A stretch of 64,000 nt of DNA from an uncultured Hoeflea sp. (GTDB lineage: Bacteria; Pseudomonadota; Alphaproteobacteria; Rhizobiales; Rhizobiaceae). Both the position numbers and the translations under genes were made by a program. Below are positions 27,841-36,347 of this stretch, piece after piece (the stretch's first letter is position 1; every line of letters begins with the position of its first letter). The DNA lies in NCBI RefSeq assembly GCF_947501405.1, contig NZ_CANMVK010000006.1, forward strand, positions 33,667-97,666, read 5' to 3'. Under the pieces are notes generated by a model, which saw nothing but the letters and a program-made list of their open reading frames with translations, had not been told where the DNA came from and ran no database searches.

Positions 27841-29436
27841 TCACATGTGTCTCACCAGCGGCTCGCTTTTCCGGTTGAGCACCAGTTCGGTCAGCGCCCA
27901 GACCAGTGCATCGAGCCGGTCGGGAGAACGTCCCGAGGAGAGCCCGTCGGGGCCGAAATCGCACATCTGGTCTTCAAGTGCTGCGAAATGGCCGGCATGA
28001 ACCACCCGTCCCTGCTCATAAAGTGCGGCCACCGGTTCGGCGCGCAGCCATTTTCCGCGGCTTGCCCGCACGGTCCTGACCGGCAGATCCGGCTCCACGG
28101 TGCGAAGCACGCTTGTCACCATATCGCCGCCCTGATTGATCTCGGCGACCACGCAATCGGCGTCAAACCGGCCGTAAAGCTGTGCCGCGGCCTGCGCCCA
28201 GCGGGACGGGCTGGCGCCCTCCACCGATCCGTCAGCCAGCACCACCGCGCGGCCACCTTCCTCAAGTCCCGCAGCGACGATGCCGCAGCATGAATGTCTG
28301 GCTTCGCCCGACGCGGGCGGGTCCACCGCCACCACGATGCGCCGAAGCGGGCCGTGCTGACGCACCACCAGCGCCTCGATCTGGTCGCGCCGCCACAGCC
28401 CGTCCTCGCGGTCGGCGATCAGTTCGCCGTCGAGCTCCTGCCGCCCCAGCCGGGTGCCGCCATAGCGGGCGCGGATCGTCTCGAGAAATCCCGCCGCCAG
28501 ATTGGCGGCATTGTCGAGCGTGCGGATCCGGGTCAGCCGGGTGGCCGGATCCTTGACCAGCGCCAGCATCAACGGCGTTGCCCGCGGCGTCGTGGTCACC
28601 AATTGCCGCGGCAGACGCCCGAGACGGAGGCCGAATTGCAGCATGTCCCAGGTGTCGCGGGCATGGCGCCATTTGCCTAGCTCGTCGCACCAGGCGAGAT
28701 CGAATTGCGGCCCGCGCAGGCTTTCGGGATCTTCTGACGAAAACATCTGCGCCACCGCGCCCGAGGGCCACACCAGCCTGCGCCGGGTTGCCTCGAATAC
28801 CGGGCGGTGTTCCCGCGCGACGCCCAGGACGCCCGAGATGCCGTCGATCATCACCTCGCGCGCATCGGCAAAGCTTTCGGCCACCAGGGCGATGCGCCCG
28901 TCGCCGTCCAGCCCCGGCATCAGTTGCGACGCCAGCCCGTGTACCCACTCGGCGCCGGCCCGGGTCTTGCCCGAGCCTCGGCCGCCCAGCATCAGCCAGG
29001 TGCGCCAATCGCCCTTGGGCGGCAGTTGTTCGGGCCGGGCAAGCAGCGTCCAGTCCCGGGCATTGGCGATCAGCGCCTGATCGTCGAGCTGCCGCAGATG
29101 CGCTGATACCAGCGCCTCGACAGGCTCGGGCCGCGCCGGGTCATCCACCGGAGAAGCTGATTCCGGAAAATCCTCTACCCTTTTGTTTTCGCGCGCCTTG
29201 TGGTGATCGCCGGCGCCATCACCCCGCTGCCGCGCAACGGCCTTTCGCCAAACCGGATCGGGGCGGACGCCCGCCTGGAGCAGATTGCGCAGCGGCACCG
29301 GATTGCCCGGAACGGGTGGCTCCCAGACGCTGTCTGCCGCCACCCGCGCCCGGGACCGGAGCCCCTCAATTGTTCCGGCACCACGGGAGGGCTCAGCGAG
29401 CCGGAACCAGTCCGGGTCAATACCCTTCTTCATCAC
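27841..29436 (-). CDS. GTA terminase large subunit gp2
   Basis: DNA-packaging motor of 531 residues. The ATPase domain has Walker A GGRGSGKT at about 151-158, Walker B in FDLAWCDELG and motif III-like VTTTPRATP. The nuclease domain follows, with the acidic residue in VVAVDPPASG. The first 110 residues are an extra segment rich in Pro and charged residues, not expected in the roughly 420-residue GTA terminases I recall. Its start overlaps the upstream gp1-like gene by 20 bases. An internal start near residue 110 cannot be excluded. Confidence 0.93.
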   Translation of the reverse strand: MMKKGIDPDWFRLAEPSRGAGTIEGLRSRARVAADSVWEPPVPGNPVPLRNLLQAGVRPDPVWRKAVARQRGDGAGDHHKARENKRVEDFPESASPVDDPARPEPVEALVSAHLRQLDDQALIANARDWTLLARPEQLPPKGDWRTWLMLGGRGSGKTRAGAEWVHGLASQLMPGLDGDGRIALVAESFADAREVMIDGISGVLGVAREHRPVFEATRRRLVWPSGAVAQMFSSEDPESLRGPQFDLAWCDELGKWRHARDTWDMLQFGLRLGRLPRQLVTTTPRATPLMLALVKDPATRLTRIRTLDNAANLAAGFLETIRARYGGTRLGRQELDGELIADREDGLWRRDQIEALVVRQHGPLRRIVVAVDPPASGEARHSCCGIVAAGLEEGGRAVVLADGSVEGASPSRWAQAAAQLYGRFDADCVVAEINQGGDMVTSVLRTVEPDLPVRTVRASRGKWLRAEPVAALYEQGRVVHAGHFAALEDQMCDFGPDGLSSGRSPDRLDALVWALTELVLNRKSEPLVRHM

Positions 29437-30055
29437 CGGCGCTTTCGGTGTCCATCACGGAAGCTCGATCCGTGGGCTCAGTCTCATCCTGCTGCCGTTC
29501 CGCAGCCAGTCGCTCGGCGGCGGCGATGATGAGTTGCCGCACGGTTTGCCTGAGTTCAGCGCGCTCCTCGGGGCTCAGCGTCTGACTTGCGGCACGCGCC
29601 TGATCCTCAAGCGCCAACCGCTCCATCTGATCGATCTTTTCAAGGGTGCGGACAATCAGCGCCACCTGGTCCACCGCCGCCTTGCCTTCAAGCCCGTCCT
29701 CCCCAAGCCGCGCCGCCTCCCGGTCAAGCACGGCGCGCATGGACACCAGCATCGCACCGGTGCGCCGCGATGATGCGACCGGCCCAGACCCTTCGCCTTT
29801 CCCGTCGCGTGAGGCATGTTTTCGCTCGGGCGCGGGCGTGCCGGTCAGTGCGGGAAGATCGAGGCGAACGGCCAGCCCGGCGACAACATCGAGCGCCAGC
29901 AACCCGCACACCAGATCGAGGGTTTTCGAGATCCCGGCACGACCGGCGGAGAGCTCTTCCCCAGCCAACACTTGCGCCTTGATTGCCTGCGCGAAGGCGT
30001 CTGCCCCGGCCGCCAAGGTCCGGCGAGCCACATCCATACTGGTGCTTTCGGGCAT
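29417..30055 (-). CDS. First gene of the GTA cluster, candidate small terminase gp1
   Basis: Protein of 212 residues with mixed helices. An N-terminal helical part (ARRTLAAGADAFAQAIKAQV) is followed by a charged linker and a conserved-looking helical domain (VDQVALIVRTLEKIDQMERL, PEERAELRQTVRQLIIAAAE). I do not recognise a family. Position directly before and overlapping the large terminase is that of TerS in Rhodobacter GTA. The end is acidic (DTESAGDEEGY). The ATG has GGAGG four bases ahead. Confidence 0.7.
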   Translation of the reverse strand: MPESTSMDVARRTLAAGADAFAQAIKAQVLAGEELSAGRAGISKTLDLVCGLLALDVVAGLAVRLDLPALTGTPAPERKHASRDGKGEGSGPVASSRRTGAMLVSMRAVLDREAARLGEDGLEGKAAVDQVALIVRTLEKIDQMERLALEDQARAASQTLSPEERAELRQTVRQLIIAAAERLAAERQQDETEPTDRASVMDTESAGDEEGY

Positions 30056-30071
30056 TCAACCTCCAGATACG

Positions 30072-30098
30072 AAAAACGCCCCGGAGATGTCCGAGGCG
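30072..30098 (-). terminator. Intrinsic-type terminator in the GTA leader, just before gp1
   Basis: On the minus strand, CGCCTCGGA pairs with TCCGGGGCG (nine pairs, one G-U) around the loop CATC and is followed by TTTTT. It ends 16 bp before the gp1 ATG and close to its GGAGG site. RNA started at the promoter at 30237-30265 would meet this hairpin before any GTA gene. It is therefore either an attenuator or the end of a short RNA. Confidence 0.8.
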
Positions 30099-30232
30099 AT
30101 GCGTGCTTGCTTTGCTCATGGAACGGGGTCTGTATCAACATCCGGACAATGAGCCGGCGGCAGAGGTGATTACAAGACGATGTCCCCGAAACCCTCCGCG
30201 GCTCTCTTGCCGGCGCATTTGTGTGACGATGA
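30099..30232 (-). ncRNA. Candidate GTA leader RNA or small RNA
   Basis: The stretch lies between the promoter-like hexamers at 30237-30265 and the terminator at 30072-30098. A transcript of about 155-160 nt would result if the terminator works. No convincing leader peptide is present: the first ATG overlaps the expected start site and others lack ribosome-binding sites. Existence and function are inferred from the flanking signals only. Confidence 0.4.
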
Positions 30233-30236
30233 CATA

Positions 30237-30265
30237 AATCTACCAAAGCACCGTAACACTGTCAA
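30237..30265 (-). promoter_or_regulatory. Sigma-70-type promoter for the GTA cluster
   Basis: On the minus strand the hexamers TTGACA and TAGATT are separated by exactly 17 bases. The -35 is a full consensus match and the -10 matches at four positions. Transcription would start near 30230 and run toward gp1. The surrounding sequence (30237-30300) is clearly more AT-rich than the genes. No direct evidence of use is available. Confidence 0.7.
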
Positions 30266-30494
30266 GGATTATTTTCCTATCTAGGTATTTTTTCTTATGC
30301 TCGCACACCCTGAACCCGGAACACGCCGGTCAGCGCCGCACCGGACACACGGCCGAAGCCGAGCAAGCTGGCCACCGCGGGACAATAAGCAATATCAGAA
30401 CCCATTTGATCGTGGTGCGGCCTTCTTGCTTGCGGTCGGAGCGAAACACTGCAGCGCCACAATGGGTCCCGCGCCTGGCAGGAACCAGTGCCGC
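30266..30494. other. Non-coding gap upstream of the GTA promoter
   Basis: This part of the 439-bp gap between the GTA cluster and ycgN has an AT-rich segment around 30268-30300 that could hold regulator sites. The remainder shows no gene, repeat or RNA I can support. Confidence 0.5.
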
Positions 30495-30947
30495 CTACGG
30501 CTCTTCGCCCGGCCATTCAACCAGGTAATCCTCGAAATCATCAACCTCGACATCGCGCTCGCTCACGGTGCGGCCGCGCACGGAAACCCCGGCTTGATGC
30601 ACGGTCTCGGGGTCGCCCGACACCAGATGATGCCACCAGTAGAGATCGCTGCCTTCGGCCACCAGCCGGTAGCCGCAGGTGGGCGGCAGCCAGGAAATCA
30701 TGCCCACCTTTTCGGGCGTCAGTCCGATGCAGTCGGGCACCGTGGCCTGACGGTTGGCGTAGTCGGTGCAACGGCACGTCTCGCCGTCGAGCAGGCGGCA
30801 GCCGATATTGGTCCAGGCGATCTCCCCGGTGTCCCAATCCTCAAGCTTGTTCAGGCAGCAGCGGCCGCAGCCATCGCACAGGCTTTCCCATTCGGCCGTG
30901 GTCATCTCGTCAAGCGTCTTGGTTTTCCAGAACGGCCGGGCGCTCAT
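30495..30947 (-). CDS. YcgN-family cysteine-cluster protein (UPF0260)
   Basis: Protein of 150 residues with the Cys pattern of the YcgN/YkgJ CxxxCxxCC family: [14 protein letters not shown], then [14 protein letters not shown] with [11 protein letters not shown]. The conserved Trp/Phe-rich start ([12 protein letters not shown]) is present. Such proteins probably bind a metal or Fe-S cluster; the role is unknown. It is a single gene, divergent from the penicillin-binding protein gene. Confidence 0.93.
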   Translation of the reverse strand: MSARPFWKTKTLDEMTTAEWESLCDGCGRCCLNKLEDWDTGEIAWTNIGCRLLDGETCRCTDYANRQATVPDCIGLTPEKVGMISWLPPTCGYRLVAEGSDLYWWHHLVSGDPETVHQAGVSVRGRTVSERDVEVDDFEDYLVEWPGEEP

Positions 30948-31118
30948 GCAACTGTCCTTTTTACCGCCCGCGCATCAGGCGCAGCGCTCTGTCTCTTGTC
31001 CTTTGACTGAAAATCGGCCAAAAGCATAGCGTGTTAGGGGCGATAATCGCGGTGGGCGCCCACCGTTTGACAGGCAAGACGCGACATCGCATGCCGCCGC
31101 CGCAATGGACCGAGACCC

Positions 31119-33311
31119 GTGCAAGATCCGTTCAACCAGGAAAACCGGCCGCGAAAGCGCTCCACCATCCTGCTCAGGATTGATTCCTGGATCGATTCGA
31201 CCATCTGGAACGCTGGCTTCCACGTGGGCGAAATCTGGGAGGAGATCACCATCTTCTTTCGCCGCTTCCGAACCCGCGGGGTCTGGAAAGCCGTGTTCGA
31301 ATTCGCCGGCGAAGGCATGAATGCGGGCACGGCCGGCTTCGTGCTGTTGCTGGCGCTGGCGCTGCCGGCCTTTGAGGAGACCTCGGGCAATTGGCGGGCG
31401 CGCGATGATTTCGCGGTCACCTTTCTGGATCGCTACGGCAACGAAATCGGCCGCCGCGGCGTCATCCACGAGGATTCGGTGCCCGTCGATCAATTGCCCG
31501 ATCATTTCGTTAAAGCCGTGCTGGCCACCGAGGACCGGCGATTTTTCGAGCATTTCGGTATCGATTTCCTCGGCCTGGTTCGCGCCATGACGGAAAACGT
31601 CAAGGCCAATTCGGTGGTTCAGGGCGGCTCCACCGTCACCCAGCAATTGGCCAAGAACCTGTTTTTGACCAATGAGCGCACCATCGAGCGCAAGATCAAG
31701 GAAGCGTTTCTGGCCTTCTGGCTCGAAGCCAATCTGCCCAAGAAGGAAATTCTCCGGCTTTATCTCGACCGCGCCTATATGGGCGGCGGCACCTTTGGCG
31801 CGGCAGCCGCGGCGCAGTTCTACTTCTCCAAGGACATCACCGAGGTTTCGATCGCCGAAGCCGCGATGCTCGCCGGGCTGTTCAAGGCCCCTGCCCGCTA
31901 CGCGCCGCATATCAATCTGCCCGCCGCGCGGGCGCGGGCCAACGAGGTGCTGTCCAATCTGGTGCAGGGCAATCTGATGACCGAAGGCCAGGTGGTCGGC
32001 GCACGGCGCAATCCGGCCAGTGTGGTCGACCGCGGCGACACCGACGCGCCGGATTACTTCCTCGACTGGGCGTTTGAGGAAACCAAGCGGATCGCCGCCC
32101 GCTTCGATCACCAGACGCTGATTGTGCGCACCACCATCGATATCGGCATGCAAAACGCTGCCGAGGCGGCGGTGGAAAGCATCTTGCGGCAATTCGGGGA
32201 CCGCTACCGGGCCGAACAGGCGGCGTTGGCGCTGATTGAAAACGGCGGTGCGGTGCGCGCCATGGTCGGCGGCCGCGATTATGGCGAAAGCCAGTTCAAC
32301 CGCGCCTCACGGGCACTGCGGCAGCCGGGATCCTCTTTCAAGATCTACACCTATTCGCTGGCCATGGAACAGGGCATGACGCCGGAGACCACCATTGTCG
32401 ACGCGCCGATAAACTGGGGCGGGTGGAGGCCCGGGAACTATAGCGGCGGCTATTCCGGCCGGGTTCGGATGAAGACGGCGCTCGCCAAGTCGATCAACAC
32501 TATTCCGGTGAGACTTGCCAAGGAGAAACTCGGCAAGGACGCCATCGGCCAGATCATGGAACAGGCCAAGAAGATGGGCGTGGAAACGCCGATCCGCCGC
32601 GATGTGACAATTCCGATCGGCACCTCCGAGGTTACGGTGCTTGATCAGGCCACCGCCTATGCAGTGTTCCCGACCGGCGGGTTTGAGTCCCGGCGACACG
32701 GCATCGCCCAGATCCTGACCTATGGCGGCGAAGTGCTTTATGATTTCGACCGCGACGCGCCGCCGGCCAAGCGGGTGTTGTCGGAACAGGCGGCAACCTA
32801 CATGAACCAGATGCTGACCCGGGTTCCCTATGTCGGCACCGCCCGCCGCGCGGCGGTCGAAGGTGTGCTGACCGCGGGCAAGACCGGCACCACCCAGGCT
32901 TATCGCGATGCCTGGTTCTGCGGCTACACCGGCAATTTCACCGCCGCTGTCTGGTATGGAAATGATGACTACACCTCGTCCAACCGCATGACCGGCGGAT
33001 CGCTGCCGGCGATGACCTTCAAGCGGCTGATGGATTACGTGCATCAGGACATCGAGCTCCGGGCCGTGCCCGGGGTCGAAAACCCCTTCCCCGAATCGAA
33101 AAACGGCCCGCGGATTGCCCAGGCCCAGACCGATGCCAATGGCGACGCCCTGCCTGCGCCGGTGCGGCCGCGCACGCTCAACCGCGATTCCACCAATGTC
33201 CTGCGCGGGCTGGCGGATGCATTTGAGCGCGCACGTCCGCTGGGTCCGCCCGACCGGCTGGCTTCGGCGCAGCCATCACTGCCGGCCGCCCAGACCGGAG
33301 CGAACCGGTGA
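31119..33311 (+). CDS. Class A penicillin-binding protein (transglycosylase/transpeptidase)
   Basis: Bifunctional peptidoglycan synthase of 730 residues. After a cytoplasmic part and one membrane helix (about 70-86), the GT51 glycosyltransferase domain has the catalytic Glu138 in ATEDRRFFEHFG and QGGSTVTQQLAKNLFL. The transpeptidase domain has SSFK at 405-408, SIN at 458-460 and KTG at 588-590. The C-terminus is a Pro/Ala-rich tail. The start is GTG, since no in-frame ATG fits. It is followed by the DUF1214/DUF1254 pair at 152 bp. Confidence 0.95.
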   Translation: MQDPFNQENRPRKRSTILLRIDSWIDSTIWNAGFHVGEIWEEITIFFRRFRTRGVWKAVFEFAGEGMNAGTAGFVLLLALALPAFEETSGNWRARDDFAVTFLDRYGNEIGRRGVIHEDSVPVDQLPDHFVKAVLATEDRRFFEHFGIDFLGLVRAMTENVKANSVVQGGSTVTQQLAKNLFLTNERTIERKIKEAFLAFWLEANLPKKEILRLYLDRAYMGGGTFGAAAAAQFYFSKDITEVSIAEAAMLAGLFKAPARYAPHINLPAARARANEVLSNLVQGNLMTEGQVVGARRNPASVVDRGDTDAPDYFLDWAFEETKRIAARFDHQTLIVRTTIDIGMQNAAEAAVESILRQFGDRYRAEQAALALIENGGAVRAMVGGRDYGESQFNRASRALRQPGSSFKIYTYSLAMEQGMTPETTIVDAPINWGGWRPGNYSGGYSGRVRMKTALAKSINTIPVRLAKEKLGKDAIGQIMEQAKKMGVETPIRRDVTIPIGTSEVTVLDQATAYAVFPTGGFESRRHGIAQILTYGGEVLYDFDRDAPPAKRVLSEQAATYMNQMLTRVPYVGTARRAAVEGVLTAGKTGTTQAYRDAWFCGYTGNFTAAVWYGNDDYTSSNRMTGGSLPAMTFKRLMDYVHQDIELRAVPGVENPFPESKNGPRIAQAQTDANGDALPAPVRPRTLNRDSTNVLRGLADAFERARPLGPPDRLASAQPSLPAAQTGANR

Positions 33312-33463
33312 CCGGCGGTGTGGCTTCAAGACCAACTGGCGCCATGTTGCAGAGTCCGCGGCCCAACCTCATTTCCGAGCAAGGAAACGTTTCGCCGTAC
33401 TGCCGTTGCCGCCGGGGTCTCGCCTGGCCCGCGCGCCCGGTCTGACGAAGGAAATCCGCACCC

Positions 33464-34051
33464 GTGTTTCGTCTGCCCTTCCTGATCCTGGTCTCGCTGG
33501 CGATCGCCTTTGGCGTCGGCGCCTGGTCGGCTTCCGCCACCCTGAAAGCCACCTCCGGCTTCGGCGCCATCCGGCTCGGACCATGGAGCGCCTATCCCGA
33601 ACTGCAGACGGCCAAGGCCGATCCTTTCGCCAAGGCGCATCGCGCCGGCGATGGCCGCATTCTGCTGGGCCGGGCCGAGGGTCTGGTGTTCACCGCAAGG
33701 TCCGATCAGGAGGGCGCACCGCTGTCGGGCCTGTGCAGCTACCGGATTTCGGGCTCCACGCCGCCGGCACGGTTCTGGACCCTCAGAGTGGCGCAGGCGG
33801 ACGGTGCACCTGCGCCTGCGACCGCCGGCTTTCCGCAAAGCCTGACTTCCTGGAACACCCTGCGCGGTGCTGAGGGCGGGTTTGAGATCACGGTTTCGCC
33901 GCAGCCTGCTTCGGGCAACTGGATCCGGCTGGCCGCCCAGGGCGAGATCGCCATCGTGCTTACGCTGATTGATACACCGACCGCCGGCTCGGTGGGGCTG
34001 GTGGAACTGGACATGCCGTCGATCTCAAAGGTCAGGTGCAGCGATGCGTAG
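33464..34051 (+). CDS. DUF1214 membrane-anchored protein
   Basis: Protein of 195 residues with an N-terminal membrane anchor (about 5-25) and a beta-rich DUF1214 domain, including GLCSYRISGSTPPARFWTLR and WNTLRG...TVSPQPASGNWIRL. The start is GTG. It overlaps the following DUF1254 gene by eight bases. DUF1214 and DUF1254 usually occur in one protein in the opposite order; here they are separate genes. Function unknown. Confidence 0.85.
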   Translation: MFRLPFLILVSLAIAFGVGAWSASATLKATSGFGAIRLGPWSAYPELQTAKADPFAKAHRAGDGRILLGRAEGLVFTARSDQEGAPLSGLCSYRISGSTPPARFWTLRVAQADGAPAPATAGFPQSLTSWNTLRGAEGGFEITVSPQPASGNWIRLAAQGEIAIVLTLIDTPTAGSVGLVELDMPSISKVRCSDA

Positions 34052-34595
34052 CCTGATCCTGTCCATCGCCATCGGCCTGGTGGGGGCCGCGCTGGTTCAC
34101 ATCATCGCCATTCTGGCGATGCCACAATGGACCGGCACTGACGCCTGGACCCGGGTCGAGGCGCTGGGAGATGGCAACCGCTTCTTCATCCTCGCCAACG
34201 AGCCCAACACGACCAATTTGTACAATGACGATCCGCATATCCGAACGGCTGTTTGCCGCTTTGACATTGGCGAAGGGCCGGTGCGGATCACTGCTTCAAG
34301 CGATGTTCCGTTGTGGACATTCGCTGCTTACAACACCTCATCCAACGAGACCTTTTCCATGAACGACCGGTCCTCGATCGGTGTGGATGTCGACATTGCG
34401 CTGGTAACCGCCGCGCAGATGCTGCAAATGCGCCGCGCCATGCCTGCGGCGCTTGAGCGCGCGGTGCTGGTGGAGTTGTCCGAGCCTGAGGGCTATGCGG
34501 TGTTGCGCGCCATCGTCCCCGCGCCCAGCCACGAACCCGCGGCGCGTGCCTTTTTGAGCGGCGCGGCCTGCGCCCCCTTCGCGATCGATCCGTAA
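34044..34595 (+). CDS. DUF1254 membrane-anchored protein
   Basis: Protein of 183 residues with one N-terminal helix (about 3-24) and a DUF1254-type domain with the motif TNLYNDDPHIRTAVCRFDI and WTFAAYNTSSNETFSMNDRS. The ATG overlaps the end of the DUF1214 gene. The pair probably forms one periplasm-facing complex. Function unknown. Confidence 0.85.
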   Translation: MRSLILSIAIGLVGAALVHIIAILAMPQWTGTDAWTRVEALGDGNRFFILANEPNTTNLYNDDPHIRTAVCRFDIGEGPVRITASSDVPLWTFAAYNTSSNETFSMNDRSSIGVDVDIALVTAAQMLQMRRAMPAALERAVLVELSEPEGYAVLRAIVPAPSHEPAARAFLSGAACAPFAIDP

Positions 34596-34630
34596 TCCGG
34601 TTCCGGGTTAATCTGCAGATCCACAATCTC

Positions 34631-34732
34631 TAAGGCGTCGCGTACTTCGCCGGATGCACAACGCTGTATTTCTTTGAACAAATGCATGTCGATTGTTGCT
34701 CGATTCAATCGGCTGAACACGACCGTCATTAG
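34631..34732. repeat. Degenerate copy of the RIME-like intergenic element
   Basis: The order GGATGCACAA, CGCTGTA, CTTTGAA, AATGCATGTC, TTGCTCGATTCAATCGG and TCATTAGG follows the intact element at 39165-39270, but most palindrome arms have decayed. It lies after the DUF1254 gene. The similarity is by eye. Confidence 0.65.
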
Positions 34733-34892
34733 GTACATCTGCTTAGCGATTAGGTAGTCGTGCTGATATCTGCCGATCTGCGCCGATGCTACGCTCCCCA
34801 CCTAGAATCTGACCATCCGCGCATCGATCTCTCCGGATTCCGGCACCGGAAATGCGCGGTCGCCATCGCAAGCCGGCTATGAGGGGACCCCC

Positions 34893-35198
34893 ATGAAACC
34901 GATATCCATCCTGTTTGTCTGCGTTTTTCCGATGACTGTGGTTCTTTCAGGTTGCGCCAAAGGTCCCAAGAGCGAATTGTCTGACCGCGCACTGGAGGCC
35001 AATTCGGCCGGCCAGGAGCTGGCCATAGCGGGGCTGCGACGAAACTGCTATCCGGAGCAGTCACTATCGATCACCGAGCTGGAGGCCCGAGTTGCTGTTA
35101 CCAGTCACGGTTACTCCGGCGGCCGAATCAGCCAATTGCCGACGGTTGACTCTGTCCATGGATCGCCCGGCGAAGGCGGCGGCGGCAGCAGTTGCTGA
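34893..35198 (+). CDS. Small predicted lipoprotein
   Basis: Protein of 101 residues with signal peptide ending in VVLSGC (lipidation near Cys21), a short charged helix (LSDRALEANSAGQELAIAGL) and a Gly-rich end GEGGGGSSC. GAGGGGACC stands before the ATG. No family recognised. It sits alone, convergent with the TetR gene. Confidence 0.6.
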   Translation: MKPISILFVCVFPMTVVLSGCAKGPKSELSDRALEANSAGQELAIAGLRRNCYPEQSLSITELEARVAVTSHGYSGGRISQLPTVDSVHGSPGEGGGGSSC

Positions 35199-35240
35199 CC
35201 TTTCCTGGCAGCAATCCCCACTGTCATTGTCAACGTCACG

Positions 35241-35840
35241 TCACCGGCCTTTGAGCCGCAGGAACTGTGCATGGGCGCGGCTGGAGCGTCGGGTGATTGC
35301 CTTGTCGTCAAGCGGCGACTGACGGCCTATGGCACGGCGGATCTGCAGATCGCCAACCAGCAGACTTAGGTACAGCGCGACGGATTCCCCGGGATCTTCG
35401 AACTCCAGCGCGCCCGTCCCGCCCACACGCGCCAGCAGTTCACCGATCAATGGTGCGACTGTTTCCCGCCCGAATTCGGAAATCACTGCGCCCAGTTCTC
35501 CTGTCGGATCCGCTGCGGCAGCGCGGTTGAGCTGAATGGCGCGCGGACTGATCAGCAACGCGAGAAGACGAGGACCCAGTGCCTCCAGAACCGCAAGCGG
35601 AGGTTCGCCACTGTCCAGCCCGTCCTGAAGCAGCCGGCGTACGTCCGCGGCATTGCGAACCACCAATGCGCGGAACAGTCCGGTCTTGTCGCCATACCAA
35701 TTGTAGAGCGTCTCATTGGATGCACGCGCGCGCTTGGCGATCGCCAGCATCGAGGTCGCCGCATAGCCCTTTTCCTCCAGGACAGCATAGGCGGCCTGCT
35801 CAATCTGCTCCTGACGGGCGTTGCGGGTTTCCTCACGCAT
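35241..35840 (-). CDS. TetR-family transcriptional regulator
   Basis: Repressor of 199 residues. The N-terminal HTH is clear: ARQEQIEQAAYAVLEEKGYA, MLAIAKRARASNETLYNWYG and DKTGLFRALV. The helical ligand domain fills the rest. The ATG at this end is preferred because GGAG lies nine bases before it. It is divergent from the three-gene membrane cluster at 35930-37523 and probably controls it. The effector is unknown. Confidence 0.92.
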   Translation of the reverse strand: MREETRNARQEQIEQAAYAVLEEKGYAATSMLAIAKRARASNETLYNWYGDKTGLFRALVVRNAADVRRLLQDGLDSGEPPLAVLEALGPRLLALLISPRAIQLNRAAAADPTGELGAVISEFGRETVAPLIGELLARVGGTGALEFEDPGESVALYLSLLVGDLQIRRAIGRQSPLDDKAITRRSSRAHAQFLRLKGR

Positions 35841-35929
35841 TTTCATTTTCTCCGGCTGTTGACGAAACCCGTATTCCATATTACGGATACATGCAACCGT
35901 ACACTTAATTACGCTTATTGAGACCTCAG

Positions 35930-36316
35930 ATGACCCCAACATCCTCAGCCGACCGGATTGCCGCGTCGGCTCTCGCCACATTGATTATCCTGCAAACCGT
36001 CATGCTCGCGTCGCTCTATGCGGGCGTACCGCCACATCCTCCTGCTGCAACGCCACTTTTCGGCATCGGACCACTGATCGGCGCATCGCTTTCGGCGGCG
36101 ACTGCGGCGCTTGTGCTTGGCCCTCGCAGCACACCTGCGGGCCGTTGGTTCGGGCTCATCGCCGCTGCGTTGGCGCTGGTGTCGTTCGGACCGCAAAAAT
36201 TTTTCGACCCGCAATTCGCAATCATCTGGCCAGCGGTCATAGGCGGTCAGATCGCGTGCGCAGTTCTGGTCTGGGCTTTTTGCAAGGGTCTGCAAGGCCG
36301 TGGCGCAACTGCCTGA
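35930..36316 (+). CDS. Small membrane protein next to the TetR gene
   Basis: Protein of 128 residues with four predicted helices (about 10-30, 45-65, 75-93 and 103-118). No motif recognised. It is divergent from the TetR gene, with 89 bp between starts, and is followed after 31 bp by a DUF1772 gene, so it is probably the first gene of a TetR-controlled unit. Confidence 0.7.
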   Translation: MTPTSSADRIAASALATLIILQTVMLASLYAGVPPHPPAATPLFGIGPLIGASLSAATAALVLGPRSTPAGRWFGLIAAALALVSFGPQKFFDPQFAIIWPAVIGGQIACAVLVWAFCKGLQGRGATA

Positions 36317-36347
36317 AACGAACCTCCAATCACGGGAGTGACAGACC

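Noticed and set aside
29724..30119. Minus-strand frame overlapping the GTA terminator and gp1
   Set aside because: No ribosome site, basic/Arg-rich translation, and it would read through the hairpin in a frame other than gp1.
30173..30235. Leader peptide of 21 codons in the GTA leader
   Set aside because: Its ATG directly abuts the -10 hexamer and would precede the transcription start; no ribosome-binding site.
30975..32192. Minus-strand open frame of 405 codons
   Set aside because: Lies opposite the class A penicillin-binding protein gene, whose motifs are all intact; no domain in the translation.
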